Shown here: positions 1 to 6,071 of the stretch, in pieces
How the letters are laid out: every line of letters starts with the position of its first letter
How positions within the stretch are numbered: position 1 is the stretch's first letter
DNA from: JBPCNH01 sp051001455
GTDB taxonomy: Bacteria; Actinomycetota; CADDZG01; WHSQ01
DNA: 8,197 nucleotides
Reading direction: 5' to 3'
Assembly (NCBI GenBank): GCA_051001455.1
Contig: JBPCNH010000044.1
Span: 1-8,197, forward strand
Made by a program: the position numbers and the translations under genes
The notes under the pieces: model-generated
What the model was told of the DNA's origin: nothing
The model's input: the letters and a program-made list of their open reading frames with translations, nothing else
The model's database searches: none

Positions 1-211
1 GAAGAGTCGCCTCCATATCTTTCAGCGCCTCGGCTAGGCGTCGTTTGTTTTCCTTGCTTGGTCCCGGAGTGATGTCGATATCAAGCGTTCGAGGAAGCGG
101 GATCCCCTGAAGAAGGCCAGCCAATGCCCCGATCACAACGAACTCAACCCGGTGGAGCCCAAGGGTCCTGACGATCGAGGCAATGTCCGGAGGCCTGTCG
201 GCACCCGTCAT
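1..211 (-). CDS. Nucleotidyltransferase-like protein, N-terminal part (runs off left edge)
   Basis: Only the first 70 residues are in the window. Reading the minus strand from the ATG at 211 gives an open frame to base 1. After a short leader there is a hydrophobic strand ending in Gly-Ala (about residues 24-29, FVVIGA), then a helix and, at residues 43-47, LDIDI with Asp44 and Asp46. A Gly-Gly/Ser-like turn followed by an Asp-x-Asp strand is the metal-binding signature of the DNA polymerase beta-type nucleotidyltransferase fold, as in AbiEii, MNT and related proteins. The start codon overlaps the stop of the upstream HTH gene as ATGA, so translation is probably coupled. Small HTH regulators overlapping nucleotidyltransferases are often toxin-antitoxin pairs in which the transferase is the toxin; that role is inferred here. 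The catalytic C-terminal part cannot be seen, so a solitary metabolic or degenerate nucleotidyltransferase is also possible. Confidence 0.72.
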   Translation of the reverse strand, partial: MTGADRPPDIASIVRTLGLHRVEFVVIGALAGLLQGIPLPRTLDIDITPGPSKENKRRLAEALKDMEATL

Positions 212-570
212 GGCTTCGCCCCTGTCGCGCCCTTTCGAGCTTTGCCCACTGGTGCACGTTTTTGGACCTTCGCCCGAGCGATCCGGCGTCGATCGTCCTC
301 ACGAATCTTGTTCAGGACGGCTGCCGGAAGCCGCTCTTCGTAAGCGCGGATCCAATCGTCGTGGTGGTCAGCTGGTTCGAGCCGAAACCGCAACTCGAAG
401 CCTGCTGCATCTAGCACTCTCATGAGCGTCTTTAGGGTCGGTGCTTTGCGACCCGATTCGTAGGCGGCGAGTGTCGGCTGGGATGTGCCTGCCCTGTGGG
501 CGAGCTCTCGCTGAGAGAGTCCACTACGGAGGCGAGCAAGCTTGACAAGGGTCCCGGAAGGATCGCTCAT
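208..570 (-). CDS. XRE-family helix-turn-helix regulator (candidate antitoxin)
   Basis: This 120-residue protein opens with a Cro/C1-type helix-turn-helix at about residues 8-62. The recognition region reads LSQRELAHRAGTSQPTLAAY, followed by the ESGRKAPT turn that is typical of XRE proteins. The segment after it (FELRFRLEP, about 58-66) is common in actinobacterial XRE proteins linked to nucleotidyltransferases. The C-terminus (about 90-120) is strongly basic, rich in Lys, Arg and Ala, and probably disordered. The ATG at 570 is preceded by AGGA at 578-581 (minus sense), 7 nt away, a good ribosome-binding site. The TGA stop overlaps the ATG of the nucleotidyltransferase gene. It is probably an autorepressor acting on the AT-rich repeats just upstream at 574-606 and may neutralise the downstream protein; both roles are inferred from gene order. 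Confidence 0.85.
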   Translation of the reverse strand: MSDPSGTLVKLARLRSGLSQRELAHRAGTSQPTLAAYESGRKAPTLKTLMRVLDAAGFELRFRLEPADHHDDWIRAYEERLPAAVLNKIREDDRRRIARAKVQKRAPVGKARKGATGAKP

Positions 571-573
571 GGC

Positions 574-606
574 GATATCCTATCAGATATAGATATAGAT
601 ATCTAT
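574..606 (-). promoter_or_regulatory. AT-rich operator/promoter candidate of the HTH-nucleotidyltransferase pair
   Basis: In a GC-rich window this stretch is almost pure A/T. It holds three head-to-tail copies of AGATAT (585-602) that run into a perfect 12-bp palindrome, ATAGATATCTAT (595-606), plus another GATATC at 574-579. It lies directly in front of the HTH start and includes that gene's Shine-Dalgarno (578-581). Palindromes overlapping the promoter are the usual autoregulation site of XRE repressors. On the minus strand TATATC-like hexamers could serve as the -10 element. I see no clear -35 element. Confidence 0.5.
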
Positions 607-637
607 TGGTAGCTCTCTTTGAGCTAGCGTCCCAGCT

Positions 638-835
638 GGGTCTTCGATGAAGACCTCGACGTCTCTGGTGGAGAGGGCCGTCACCTGGGGCGGGACACCG
701 CCCTCGCTGAGGAACTGGGAGAACCGTTCGGCACTAGATGTATAGGAGACGGTCGTGCGGGGGGAGTAGGTTCGCAGCCCTCAGGTGTCGCCGCCAGGGA
801 GGGATGAGCTCCTCGAGCGTGCCCGGCGCTGCGGC
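638..835 (-). pseudogene. Tyrosine recombinase (phage-type integrase) N-terminal remnant, frameshifted
   Basis: Two overlapping minus-strand frames together read like the SAM-like core-binding domain of a tyrosine recombinase. The first frame (about 770-835) gives LEELIPPWRRHLRA. The second (about 638-775) continues with YSPRTTVSYTSSAERF, then a FLSEGGVP segment and finally DVEVFIED. This matches the family pattern of an alpha-helix with SPRT, Y and FL positions followed by a V-x-FI-x-D helix. The join needs a frameshift near 760-772. There is no start codon in frame, in-frame stops bound both pieces, and similarity stops after FIED, so the catalytic domain (R-H-R-Y) is absent. It is a decayed remnant beside a tRNA pair, a common integration site. 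Assignment rests on pattern recognition of a short stretch. Confidence 0.55.
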
Positions 836-967
836 GCTGTCCGACCCCCTGTATCATCCTTCCGTAAGCTGCTCCATTCTCGAACAGTCATACGCTGCTG
901 AAGCGTTGTGCGAGAAGAGAATCACGGCTCGAAAGTACAAATTGGCAGGTCAGAGCATGTTTTCCAC

Positions 968-1043
968 GCCCCGTTAGCTCAGTCGGCAGAGCGTCTCCAT
1001 GGTAAGGAGAAGGTCCACAGTTCGATTCTGTGACGGGGCTCCA
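968..1043 (+). tRNA. tRNA-Thr (anticodon GGT)
   Basis: A full cloverleaf can be drawn. The acceptor stem is GCCCCGT (968-974) with ACGGGGC (1033-1039). The D arm is GCTC/GAGC. The anticodon stem TCTCC/GGAGA encloses the loop ATGGTAA, giving anticodon GGT for Thr ACC/ACU codons. The T arm is CACAG-TTCGATT-CTGTG. The discriminator base is T and the CCA end is encoded (1041-1043). The next tRNA starts 56 bp downstream on the same strand, so the two are probably one transcript. A TACAAA (about 937-942) upstream could be a -10 element, but no good -35 element is visible. Confidence 0.95.
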
Positions 1044-1099
1044 CCCTCCACCTCCATCTGGGACCAGAACCCGCCGGAGGACGACCACGGAGGGCTCCT

Positions 1100-1174
1100 G
1101 GCGGCGTAGCTCAGGGGCAGAGCAAGCGGCTCATAATCGCTGAGTCGGTGGTTCGAGTCCACCCGCCGCTACCA
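1100..1174 (+). tRNA. tRNA-Met (elongator type, anticodon CAT)
   Basis: The acceptor stem is GGCGGCG (1100-1106) with CGCCGCT (1164-1170), with a G-U first pair. The D arm is GCTC/GAGC with a short loop. The anticodon stem AGCGG/TCGCT encloses CTCATAA, giving anticodon CAT. The T arm is GGTGG-TTCGAGT-CCACC. The discriminator is A and CCA is encoded (1172-1174). The AGCGGCTCATAATCGCT anticodon arm is the usual elongator tRNA-Met sequence and not the initiator, which carries three G-C pairs in this stem. A CAT anticodon modified to read Ile AUA cannot be excluded but fits less well. Confidence 0.94.
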
Positions 1175-1179
1175 CCGCG

Positions 1180-1202
1180 AGGCCCGGCTAACCCCCGGGC
1201 CT
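1180..1202 (+). terminator. GC-rich hairpin after the tRNA pair
   Basis: AGGCCCGG (1180-1187) pairs perfectly with CCGGGCCT (1195-1202) across a 7-nt loop, 6 bp after the tRNA-Met CCA end. Only scattered T residues follow, so it is a weak intrinsic terminator or a 3'-end processing and stability element for the tRNA transcript. Confidence 0.5.
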
Positions 1203-1271
1203 TCGCCTGTTCCGAGCCTCCTGCCGGCGGGCCCGCCCAGAGACGGTCCGATCCTCTATGTGGGAGATGGA

Positions 1272-1967
1272 ATGTCCTGCGGAGGGCATGATGCTTGCAT
1301 GCCGACTTCCGTGCTCGAGCGTCCCGAGGCCGAGAGGGACCGGTTATCCGAAGACATCGCCGACAGGCTCGATGGGGCGATGACGGCGGCTGGGATCCTC
1401 TTCTTGCTCGTCGTGCTGGGCGAGACCCTCGCGGAAGACGGCACCGTCCTCGAGCGCTCGCTGTTCGTCCTGGGATGGGTGCTCTGGGCAGTGTTCGTCG
1501 CAGAGTTCGTGCTGCGGATGGTCATCGCGCCTTCTACGATCGGTTTCCTGCGCAAGAACTGGTGGCAGATCCTGTTCCTCGTGCTGCCGTTCCTGAGGTT
1601 CCTGCGGCTGCTCCGGATCTTCCGGCTGGCACGCGGCGGCCGCGTTATCTCCTCGGCGATACGTGCGACGCGGACGGCAGGACGTCAGCTCGCCGATAGA
1701 GCGGTATGGCTCGCGGCGGTTACCTCTATCGTCATCCTCGCTTCGAGCCAGTTGCTCTACGAGTTCGGGGGCTACGAGTCTTACGGTGAAGCTCTCCACG
1801 GCGCGGCCCTAGCGACGATCGTCGGCGAGCCGCTTAAGCAGTCGTCCGGGTTGGCACAGGTGATGGAGGTCGTCCTCGCGTTGTACTCCGTGGTGTTCTT
1901 CGCGTCATTGGCTGCGACCGTCGGCGCCTATTTCTTGGAGAGCCGTAGTGACGAGTCGGCGCCTTGA
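1272..1967 (+). CDS. Voltage-sensor-type ion channel homologue with atypical pore
   Basis: This membrane protein of about 231 residues has the six-helix plan of the voltage-gated ion channel superfamily. Numbered from the chosen ATG, hydrophobic helices lie at about 35-53 (S1), 65-87 (S2) and 97-107 (S3). S3 is followed at once by an S4-like helix (FLRFLRLLRIFRLARGGR, about 107-124) with arginine at every third position, six in all. S5 is about 145-165 and S6 about 197-222. Between S5 and S6 the pore helix reads ALHGAALATIVGEPLKQSS. The canonical potassium filter TVGYG is absent; only IVG remains, followed by Glu-Pro. Usual S3 proteins of this type carry an acidic residue after NWW; here it is Gln. 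The ATG at 1272 has GGAG 5 nt upstream. A GTG at 1260 (no Shine-Dalgarno) and an ATG at 1299 (GGAGGG, 12 nt away) are alternatives. The DUF2254 gene follows after 51 bp. Ion and gating are unknown. Confidence 0.82.
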   Translation: MSCGGHDACMPTSVLERPEAERDRLSEDIADRLDGAMTAAGILFLLVVLGETLAEDGTVLERSLFVLGWVLWAVFVAEFVLRMVIAPSTIGFLRKNWWQILFLVLPFLRFLRLLRIFRLARGGRVISSAIRATRTAGRQLADRAVWLAAVTSIVILASSQLLYEFGGYESYGEALHGAALATIVGEPLKQSSGLAQVMEVVLALYSVVFFASLAATVGAYFLESRSDESAP

Positions 1968-2018
1968 GATCTGATCCAATGGCGTGGGTCTATCCGCCTA
2001 GCTCCCGAGAGGTGAACA

Positions 2019-3314
2019 GTGTCAGATACTGAGTCTTCGATGGGTCCACTAGCGCGATTGCGCGAGAGGTTCGCCGGAACCTTGTGGTTCGTCCCCTCGG
2101 TCATGGTTGTCGGCGCGGTGGCTCTGGCGCTGGTGACGACACTGCTGGACGACCTAACCGAAGGTCAGCCCTTCACTCGGTTCGTCTTCACCGGAGGTAC
2201 CGAGAGCTCCCGCGCCATCCTCCAGACGGTCGCGAACGCGGTGATCACCTTTACCGCCTTGGTCTTTACGATCACGATCGTTGCGTTGCAGCTATCGAGT
2301 CAGCAGTTCTCACCTCGGGTTCTGAGAACGTTCCTTCGCGACAGACAAAGTCAATTCGCACTAGGCACTTTCATCGCGACATTCATCTACTGCCTGATGG
2401 TGCTGAGGGTGATCACCGTTGGAAATAACGACGGCATCAGCATCCCTTCGATCTCGATGATGGTGCTTCTAGTTTTGGTCTTGGCCAGCGTCGCGATGTT
2501 CGTCTCATATATCTCACACATGGCTCACTCGATTCGGGTATCCCACATCGTCGCCGCTGTAGGAGACGAGACAAGGGCACTGATCGACCGGCTCCCGGAG
2601 GCCGATCCGGCGGCCGCCAAGAACCGGCAACTCTTCGAACAACCCGTTGTTCATGAGATCATCTCGCCGGGGCCGGGGTCCCTGAATGCGGTCGATCACA
2701 ATGGCCTCGTGCAACTCGCCCAAAGCAAAGGTCTCGCCTTCGAGATGAAGCGCTCTGTCGGCGACTTCGTTGCGACAGGACAGACGGTTGTTGATGTCAG
2801 AGGTGGCGAGATCGATGGTGAGGTCGTTCTGTCCCATCTCTCGTTCGGTCTCGAGCGCTCGATGCAGCAGGATCTGGGTTTCGGCTTGCGACAACTGGTA
2901 GACGTAGCCGAAAAAGGTCTCTCGCCATCGCTGAATGACCCGACGACCGCGGTGATGGCCATAGACCAGATCCACGACATTCTTCGCAGGCTGGCGAAAA
3001 AGCCGTTTCCGGAAACCGAGCACACCGACGACGAAGCCATCGTCCGGTTGATCGCGTCGCCTTTGCAATGGGAGGCCTTGATCGACCTGGCATTCGCTGA
3101 GATCAGGCAGTTTTCGGGATCGTCGTTGCAGGTCACTCGCCGTATCCTCGCAGCGCTTCAAGACCTGACCGAGATAGCTCTTCCCGAGAGGAAGGAAGTG
3201 CTACGTCGGGAGGAGAGGTTGCTCAAGGACCTCATCGCGAAGTCCTTCGACGCCGAAGAAGATCGTCGGACGGCGGGACAGCCGGATCAACAGGGGATCG
3301 GATCCGAAACCTGA
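2019..3314 (+). CDS. DUF2254 domain-containing membrane protein
   Basis: This is a 431-residue protein of the DUF2254 family, whose function is unknown. Four hydrophobic helices lie at about 21-42, 72-92, 112-133 and 143-165. The family's conserved cytoplasmic motif SPRVLRTFLRDRQSQFALG is at about 98-116. The rest is a large soluble domain with the second signature, GLSPSLNDPTTAVMAID (about 300-316), near the usual position. Length and motif order match intact family members. The GTG start is supported by a strong GAGAGGTG Shine-Dalgarno about 5-6 nt upstream (2007-2014); an in-frame ATG at 2040 has none that good. It lies 51 bp downstream of the channel-like gene on the same strand with no terminator between, so cotranscription is likely. 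Its stop codon lies inside an inverted repeat (3292-3320) and it converges on the PBP gene. Confidence 0.9.
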   Translation: MSDTESSMGPLARLRERFAGTLWFVPSVMVVGAVALALVTTLLDDLTEGQPFTRFVFTGGTESSRAILQTVANAVITFTALVFTITIVALQLSSQQFSPRVLRTFLRDRQSQFALGTFIATFIYCLMVLRVITVGNNDGISIPSISMMVLLVLVLASVAMFVSYISHMAHSIRVSHIVAAVGDETRALIDRLPEADPAAAKNRQLFEQPVVHEIISPGPGSLNAVDHNGLVQLAQSKGLAFEMKRSVGDFVATGQTVVDVRGGEIDGEVVLSHLSFGLERSMQQDLGFGLRQLVDVAEKGLSPSLNDPTTAVMAIDQIHDILRRLAKKPFPETEHTDDEAIVRLIASPLQWEALIDLAFAEIRQFSGSSLQVTRRILAALQDLTEIALPERKEVLRREERLLKDLIAKSFDAEEDRRTAGQPDQQGIGSET

Positions 3315-3320
3315 TCCCCT
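3292..3320. terminator. Candidate bidirectional stem-loop between convergent genes
   Basis: AGGGGATC (3292-3299) pairs with GATCCCCT (3313-3320) across 13 nt. The right arm covers the last bases of the DUF2254 stop codon. The convergent PBP gene ends at 3341, so a shared terminator is expected here. The following T content is modest (GTTACGTTGTTCT), so efficiency is doubtful. Confidence 0.35.
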
Positions 3321-3340
3321 AGGGCCCGTTACGTTGTTCT

Positions 3341-5809
3341 CTAGGACTGTTGTTCCGGATCGTCCGGCGTCTCGGAGCCCGAGGGGGAAGGCTCCGGTTC
3401 CGAGGAAGGTTCGGGCGACGGCTCCGGCTCCGGCTCGGGCTCGGGTATCGGTTCCGGCTCCGGCTCAGGTTCCGGTTCCGGTTCCGGTTCTGGTTCTGGT
3501 TCAGGCTCGGGTATCGGCTCCGGCTCCGGTTCTGGTTCAGGCTCGGGTTTCGGTTCCGGCTCGGGATCGCCGCCACCGCCACCGCCTTCCCCACCGTTGT
3601 TGCCACCACCACCACCGTTACCATCGTTCTTCTGCTCGCGCTGGCGTTCTTTCTCCTTGCGCTTCTTCCGGTCCTCTAGTTGCTGTTTCTTGCACTTGTC
3701 GGCGTCTCGTTCCGGCTTCGCCTTCTTCAGGACCTCTATCCGCTCCCGGGCTCCCGCCGGAGTGCCGGCATGGGCGAGGCATCCGGTGCGGGTGTCGACC
3801 GTCACCTGGATGAGGGCCCCGTCCGGGCGCTTGAATCCCTTCGGCGGGAGACCGAGTTTCTTCACCGCGCGCGCCATGAACCGCTGCCAGATCATCGCCG
3901 GCCACGATCCACCGGTCACCTGGATGCGCGTCGGCTTGCATTCGTTCTTGTTCTGGCCGACGCAGGAGGTCTTCATCGAGATCGAAGCTTCCGGATATCC
4001 CACCCACACCGCCGCCGCCAGGTTGGGCGTGTAACCGGCGAACCAGGCATCGCGGTATTCCTGGGCGGTTCCCGTTTTCCCCGCGGCGGGCCGACCGATC
4101 TGGGCTCTCGTTCCGGTACCTCTCTTGATCACGTCTTGTAGGAGCGATGTCGTGACGTATGCGGCGCCGCGATCTAGGACACGCTTGGCAGAGGACTCGT
4201 CCTTGTAGAGCACCTCGCCTGCGGCCGATTCGATCTTGGTGATCGCAACCGGACGGCTCCTCTTACCGCGGTTCGCTAACGTGCCGAACGCGGTGGCCAT
4301 GTCGAGAGGGTTGACGGAGTTGGTTCCGAGCACCGCAGACGGCACCGCGGCGAGTTCGCTCCTGATACCGAGTCGACGCGCGATTTTCGTCACTTTCTTA
4401 GGGCCGAGATCGAGGATCAACTCCGCGTAGGCGGTGTTGATGCTCTTGACCGTCGCTTCTTCGAGGCTCACCGGACCGTAAGAGGCTCCGCCGTAGTTGC
4501 AGACCTTCCACGGCTCGTTCCGATGGGGGTCCGGGAACTCCTTGCACTGCTTGCCCGGAAGCTTCCGCGATATCGGTACACCTTGGGTTAGCGCGGTGGC
4601 GAGGGCGAACGGCTTGAAGGCGGAGCCTGCTTGGCGTCCGGTACCGGGTGCGCGCTTTGAATCTCCGGCTTGCCCTAGATTCGGTTTCCCGCCGATCGCG
4701 AGATTCAATTTCGAGTACTTATCGCCCTTCTTAAAGTAGTCGCGACCCCCGACCATGGCGAGGATGTGGCCGCTGGAGGGATCTATCGCGACGAGGGCGC
4801 CGCGCGGATCTCGCTTCTTCTCGAGGATCTTGCTCACTGAGTTCTCCGCCGCTTTCTGGACCCCCCGGTGCACCGTCGTGTGGATCCTGAGACCCCCGGT
4901 GAAGAGGCGGTCGGAGCGTTCACCCGGCGTGTCGCCGAGGAACTTGAAGCGCGGGTGGTGAACGAGGAGACGTTTGACGTAGTCCACGAAGTAGCCGGCA
5001 TCGTGGCGCCGTTTCTTCGGCTGCTTCTTCAAGCCGAGCGGGTACTCAACTGCCTTGTCCCCCTGGTCGCTGTCGATGAAGCCGAGTTCCTCCATCTTCC
5101 GGACGACCAGGTTGCGGCGGCGTTTGGCGCGTTTGGGACGATCGTAGGGGTCGTAATACTCGGGCGTCCTGATGACTCCGGCCAAGGTCGCGGCCTGCTT
5201 GACGGATATCTGCTTCGGTCTCTTCCCGAAGTAGGTCTTGGCGGCGGCCTCGATGCCGTATGCACCGTTGCCGAAATAGACCGTGTTCAGGTAACGCTCG
5301 AGGATCTCGTCCTTCGGTAACTTTTCTTCGAGTTGTCGAGCGAGGGCGGCTTCATGGATCTTGCGCTCGATGCTCCGTTCGGCGATGTCGTCGCCCGGAG
5401 CGATGATGCGGTTCTTGACGAACTGTTGAGTGATGGTCGAACCACCCTGCAGTCCCTCGTCGGAAGTCACGTTGTGGACCGCGGCGCGCGCGACCCCGAA
5501 GAGATCGACACCGTCGTGCTCGTAGAAGCGTTCATCCTCGATGGCGATCACTGCGTCCTGGACCCGCTTCGGAACGTCCTCGATATCCACGACGGTTCGG
5601 TTCTTGGCGCCGTGGAAGGTCGTGATCTTCTTGCCCTTACGGTCGAAGATCGTCGAGGTCTGCGGGGTCAGCTGAGGCTCGAAGTCTTCGTCGCTGATGG
5701 TGGGGATGGCTTCGACGACTCCGCAACCACTGGCTATCAGAGCTACGGCCATCAGTGCCGCTAGCGTTTCGAGGAGGCGGAACCGTCCTCGTCGTCTGCT
5801 ATCTGCCAC
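3341..5809 (-). CDS. Class A penicillin-binding protein (bifunctional transglycosylase/transpeptidase)
   Basis: This roughly 822-residue enzyme polymerises lipid II into glycan strands and crosslinks the stem peptides outside the membrane. A basic N-terminus (RRRGRFR) leads into a membrane segment at about 12-35. The GT51 transglycosylase (about 60-240) shows EDERFYEHDG (catalytic Glu about 91), QGGSTITQQ (121-129), the basic helix IERKIHEAALARQLE and the RYLNTVYFGNGAYGIEAAA block. The transpeptidase has SAFK (Ser about 396, Lys about 399), SIN (456-458) and KTGT (from about 578), so all active-site motifs are intact. After a basic Lys/Arg/Glu segment (about 695-728) comes a Gly/Asn-rich linker (about 729-747) and a Pro-Glu repeat tail to the end. 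Six cysteines fall in close pairs (for example about 422/437 and 616/624) and may form disulfides. The GTG start at 5809 lacks a clear Shine-Dalgarno and overlaps the end of a truncated DUF421 frame. Which PBP1 paralogue this is cannot be told, so no symbol is given. Confidence 0.95.
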   Translation of the reverse strand: MADSRRRGRFRLLETLAALMAVALIASGCGVVEAIPTISDEDFEPQLTPQTSTIFDRKGKKITTFHGAKNRTVVDIEDVPKRVQDAVIAIEDERFYEHDGVDLFGVARAAVHNVTSDEGLQGGSTITQQFVKNRIIAPGDDIAERSIERKIHEAALARQLEEKLPKDEILERYLNTVYFGNGAYGIEAAAKTYFGKRPKQISVKQAATLAGVIRTPEYYDPYDRPKRAKRRRNLVVRKMEELGFIDSDQGDKAVEYPLGLKKQPKKRRHDAGYFVDYVKRLLVHHPRFKFLGDTPGERSDRLFTGGLRIHTTVHRGVQKAAENSVSKILEKKRDPRGALVAIDPSSGHILAMVGGRDYFKKGDKYSKLNLAIGGKPNLGQAGDSKRAPGTGRQAGSAFKPFALATALTQGVPISRKLPGKQCKEFPDPHRNEPWKVCNYGGASYGPVSLEEATVKSINTAYAELILDLGPKKVTKIARRLGIRSELAAVPSAVLGTNSVNPLDMATAFGTLANRGKRSRPVAITKIESAAGEVLYKDESSAKRVLDRGAAYVTTSLLQDVIKRGTGTRAQIGRPAAGKTGTAQEYRDAWFAGYTPNLAAAVWVGYPEASISMKTSCVGQNKNECKPTRIQVTGGSWPAMIWQRFMARAVKKLGLPPKGFKRPDGALIQVTVDTRTGCLAHAGTPAGARERIEVLKKAKPERDADKCKKQQLEDRKKRKEKERQREQKNDGNGGGGGNNGGEGGGGGGDPEPEPKPEPEPEPEPEPIPEPEPEPEPEPEPEPEPEPEPIPEPEPEPEPSPEPSSEPEPSPSGSETPDDPEQQS
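3389..3565 (-). repeat. Pro-Glu codon repeat encoding the PBP tail
   Basis: This stretch is built almost wholly from 6-bp units, CCGGAA/CCGGAG/CCTGAA on the minus strand, giving Glu-Pro dipeptides broken by rare Ile, Lys and Ser codons. A higher-order copy is visible: 3492-3518 and 3528-3554 match at 26 of 27 bases with an offset of 36 bp. The single difference turns an Ile codon into a Lys codon. This implies recent slippage or unequal crossing-over in multiples of 6 bp, so tail length probably varies between strains. It is also prone to assembly collapse. Confidence 0.9.
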
Positions 5810-6038
5810 GACCGATTCGAGAGCGAGGTATCTCCGACGTCACTACGAAGTCGAATGCCGACATGCGCGTCACGGTGCGGCTGCCGACGACCCGGATGGT
5901 GATCAGCGCGGAGAGATAAATCAGCGCCGTGCCCACGGCGACCCAGCCGAGGGTCGAGGGCGCGCTGCCAAGCCATTCCGACAAGATTGCTCCGTTTCCG
6001 TAGTGGACCGAATGCTCTTCGTTAGGTGGGTTACCCAA
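5799..6038 (-). pseudogene. DUF421 membrane protein, truncated N-terminal fragment
   Basis: The 79-residue frame has a hydrophobic helix (GWVAVGTALIYLSALITIRV, about 32-51) followed by VGSRTVTRMSAFDFVVT. This is the hallmark N-terminus of DUF421/YetF-type proteins: membrane helices, then a G-x-R-x-x-x-x-M-x-x-FDFVVT block. Intact members continue with a further helix and a soluble domain. Here similarity ends exactly after FDFVVT, the next residues are EIPRSRIGRGR, and a TAG stop follows. The stop overlaps the PBP GTG start by 11 bp. The first in-frame start is a TTG at 6038 inside an inverted-repeat region, without an obvious Shine-Dalgarno. It is most likely a deletion remnant. A short expressed peptide that couples translation to the PBP is possible but less likely. 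Confidence 0.62.
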
Positions 6039-6057
6039 CGAGTCACTACGGAAACGG
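5992..6057. repeat. Perfect 14-bp inverted repeat with 38-bp spacer
   Basis: CCGTTTCCGTAGTG (5992-6005) is matched exactly by its reverse complement CACTACGGAAACGG (6044-6057). On the minus strand the left arm encodes the HYGNG of the DUF421 fragment; the right arm lies upstream of its only possible start. The arms could form a long hairpin or be the ends of a small excised or degenerate element. Because the repeat sits beside a truncated gene, it may mark a rearrangement junction. Confidence 0.7.
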
Positions 6058-6071
6058 GTCAGGTGGCGCGA

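Noticed and set aside
738..977. 79-residue plus-strand frame upstream of tRNA-Thr
   Set aside because: Not protein-like, runs into the tRNA gene, and overlaps the integrase remnant read from the other strand.
888..1162. Minus-strand frames covering the tRNA genes
   Set aside because: They read through two well-formed tRNAs; phrases such as TESNCGPSPYHGDALPTELT are the familiar false proteins translated from tRNA complements.
1256..1799. Minus-strand frames opposite the channel gene
   Set aside because: Composition (Gln/Arg/Glu-rich, no hydrophobic pattern) and overlap with a clear six-helix protein mark them as shadows.
3389..3565. CRISPR or direct-repeat array
   Set aside because: The 6-bp periodicity follows Glu-Pro codons with no spacers; it is a coding microsatellite.
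3334..3679. Long plus-strand Arg/Phe- or Val/Pro-rich frames
   Set aside because: They are the complement of the Glu-Pro repeat and have no independent support.
5029..5764. Plus-strand and alternative minus-strand frames inside the PBP gene
   Set aside because: All PBP catalytic motifs are in the long minus frame; the others are GC-driven shadows.
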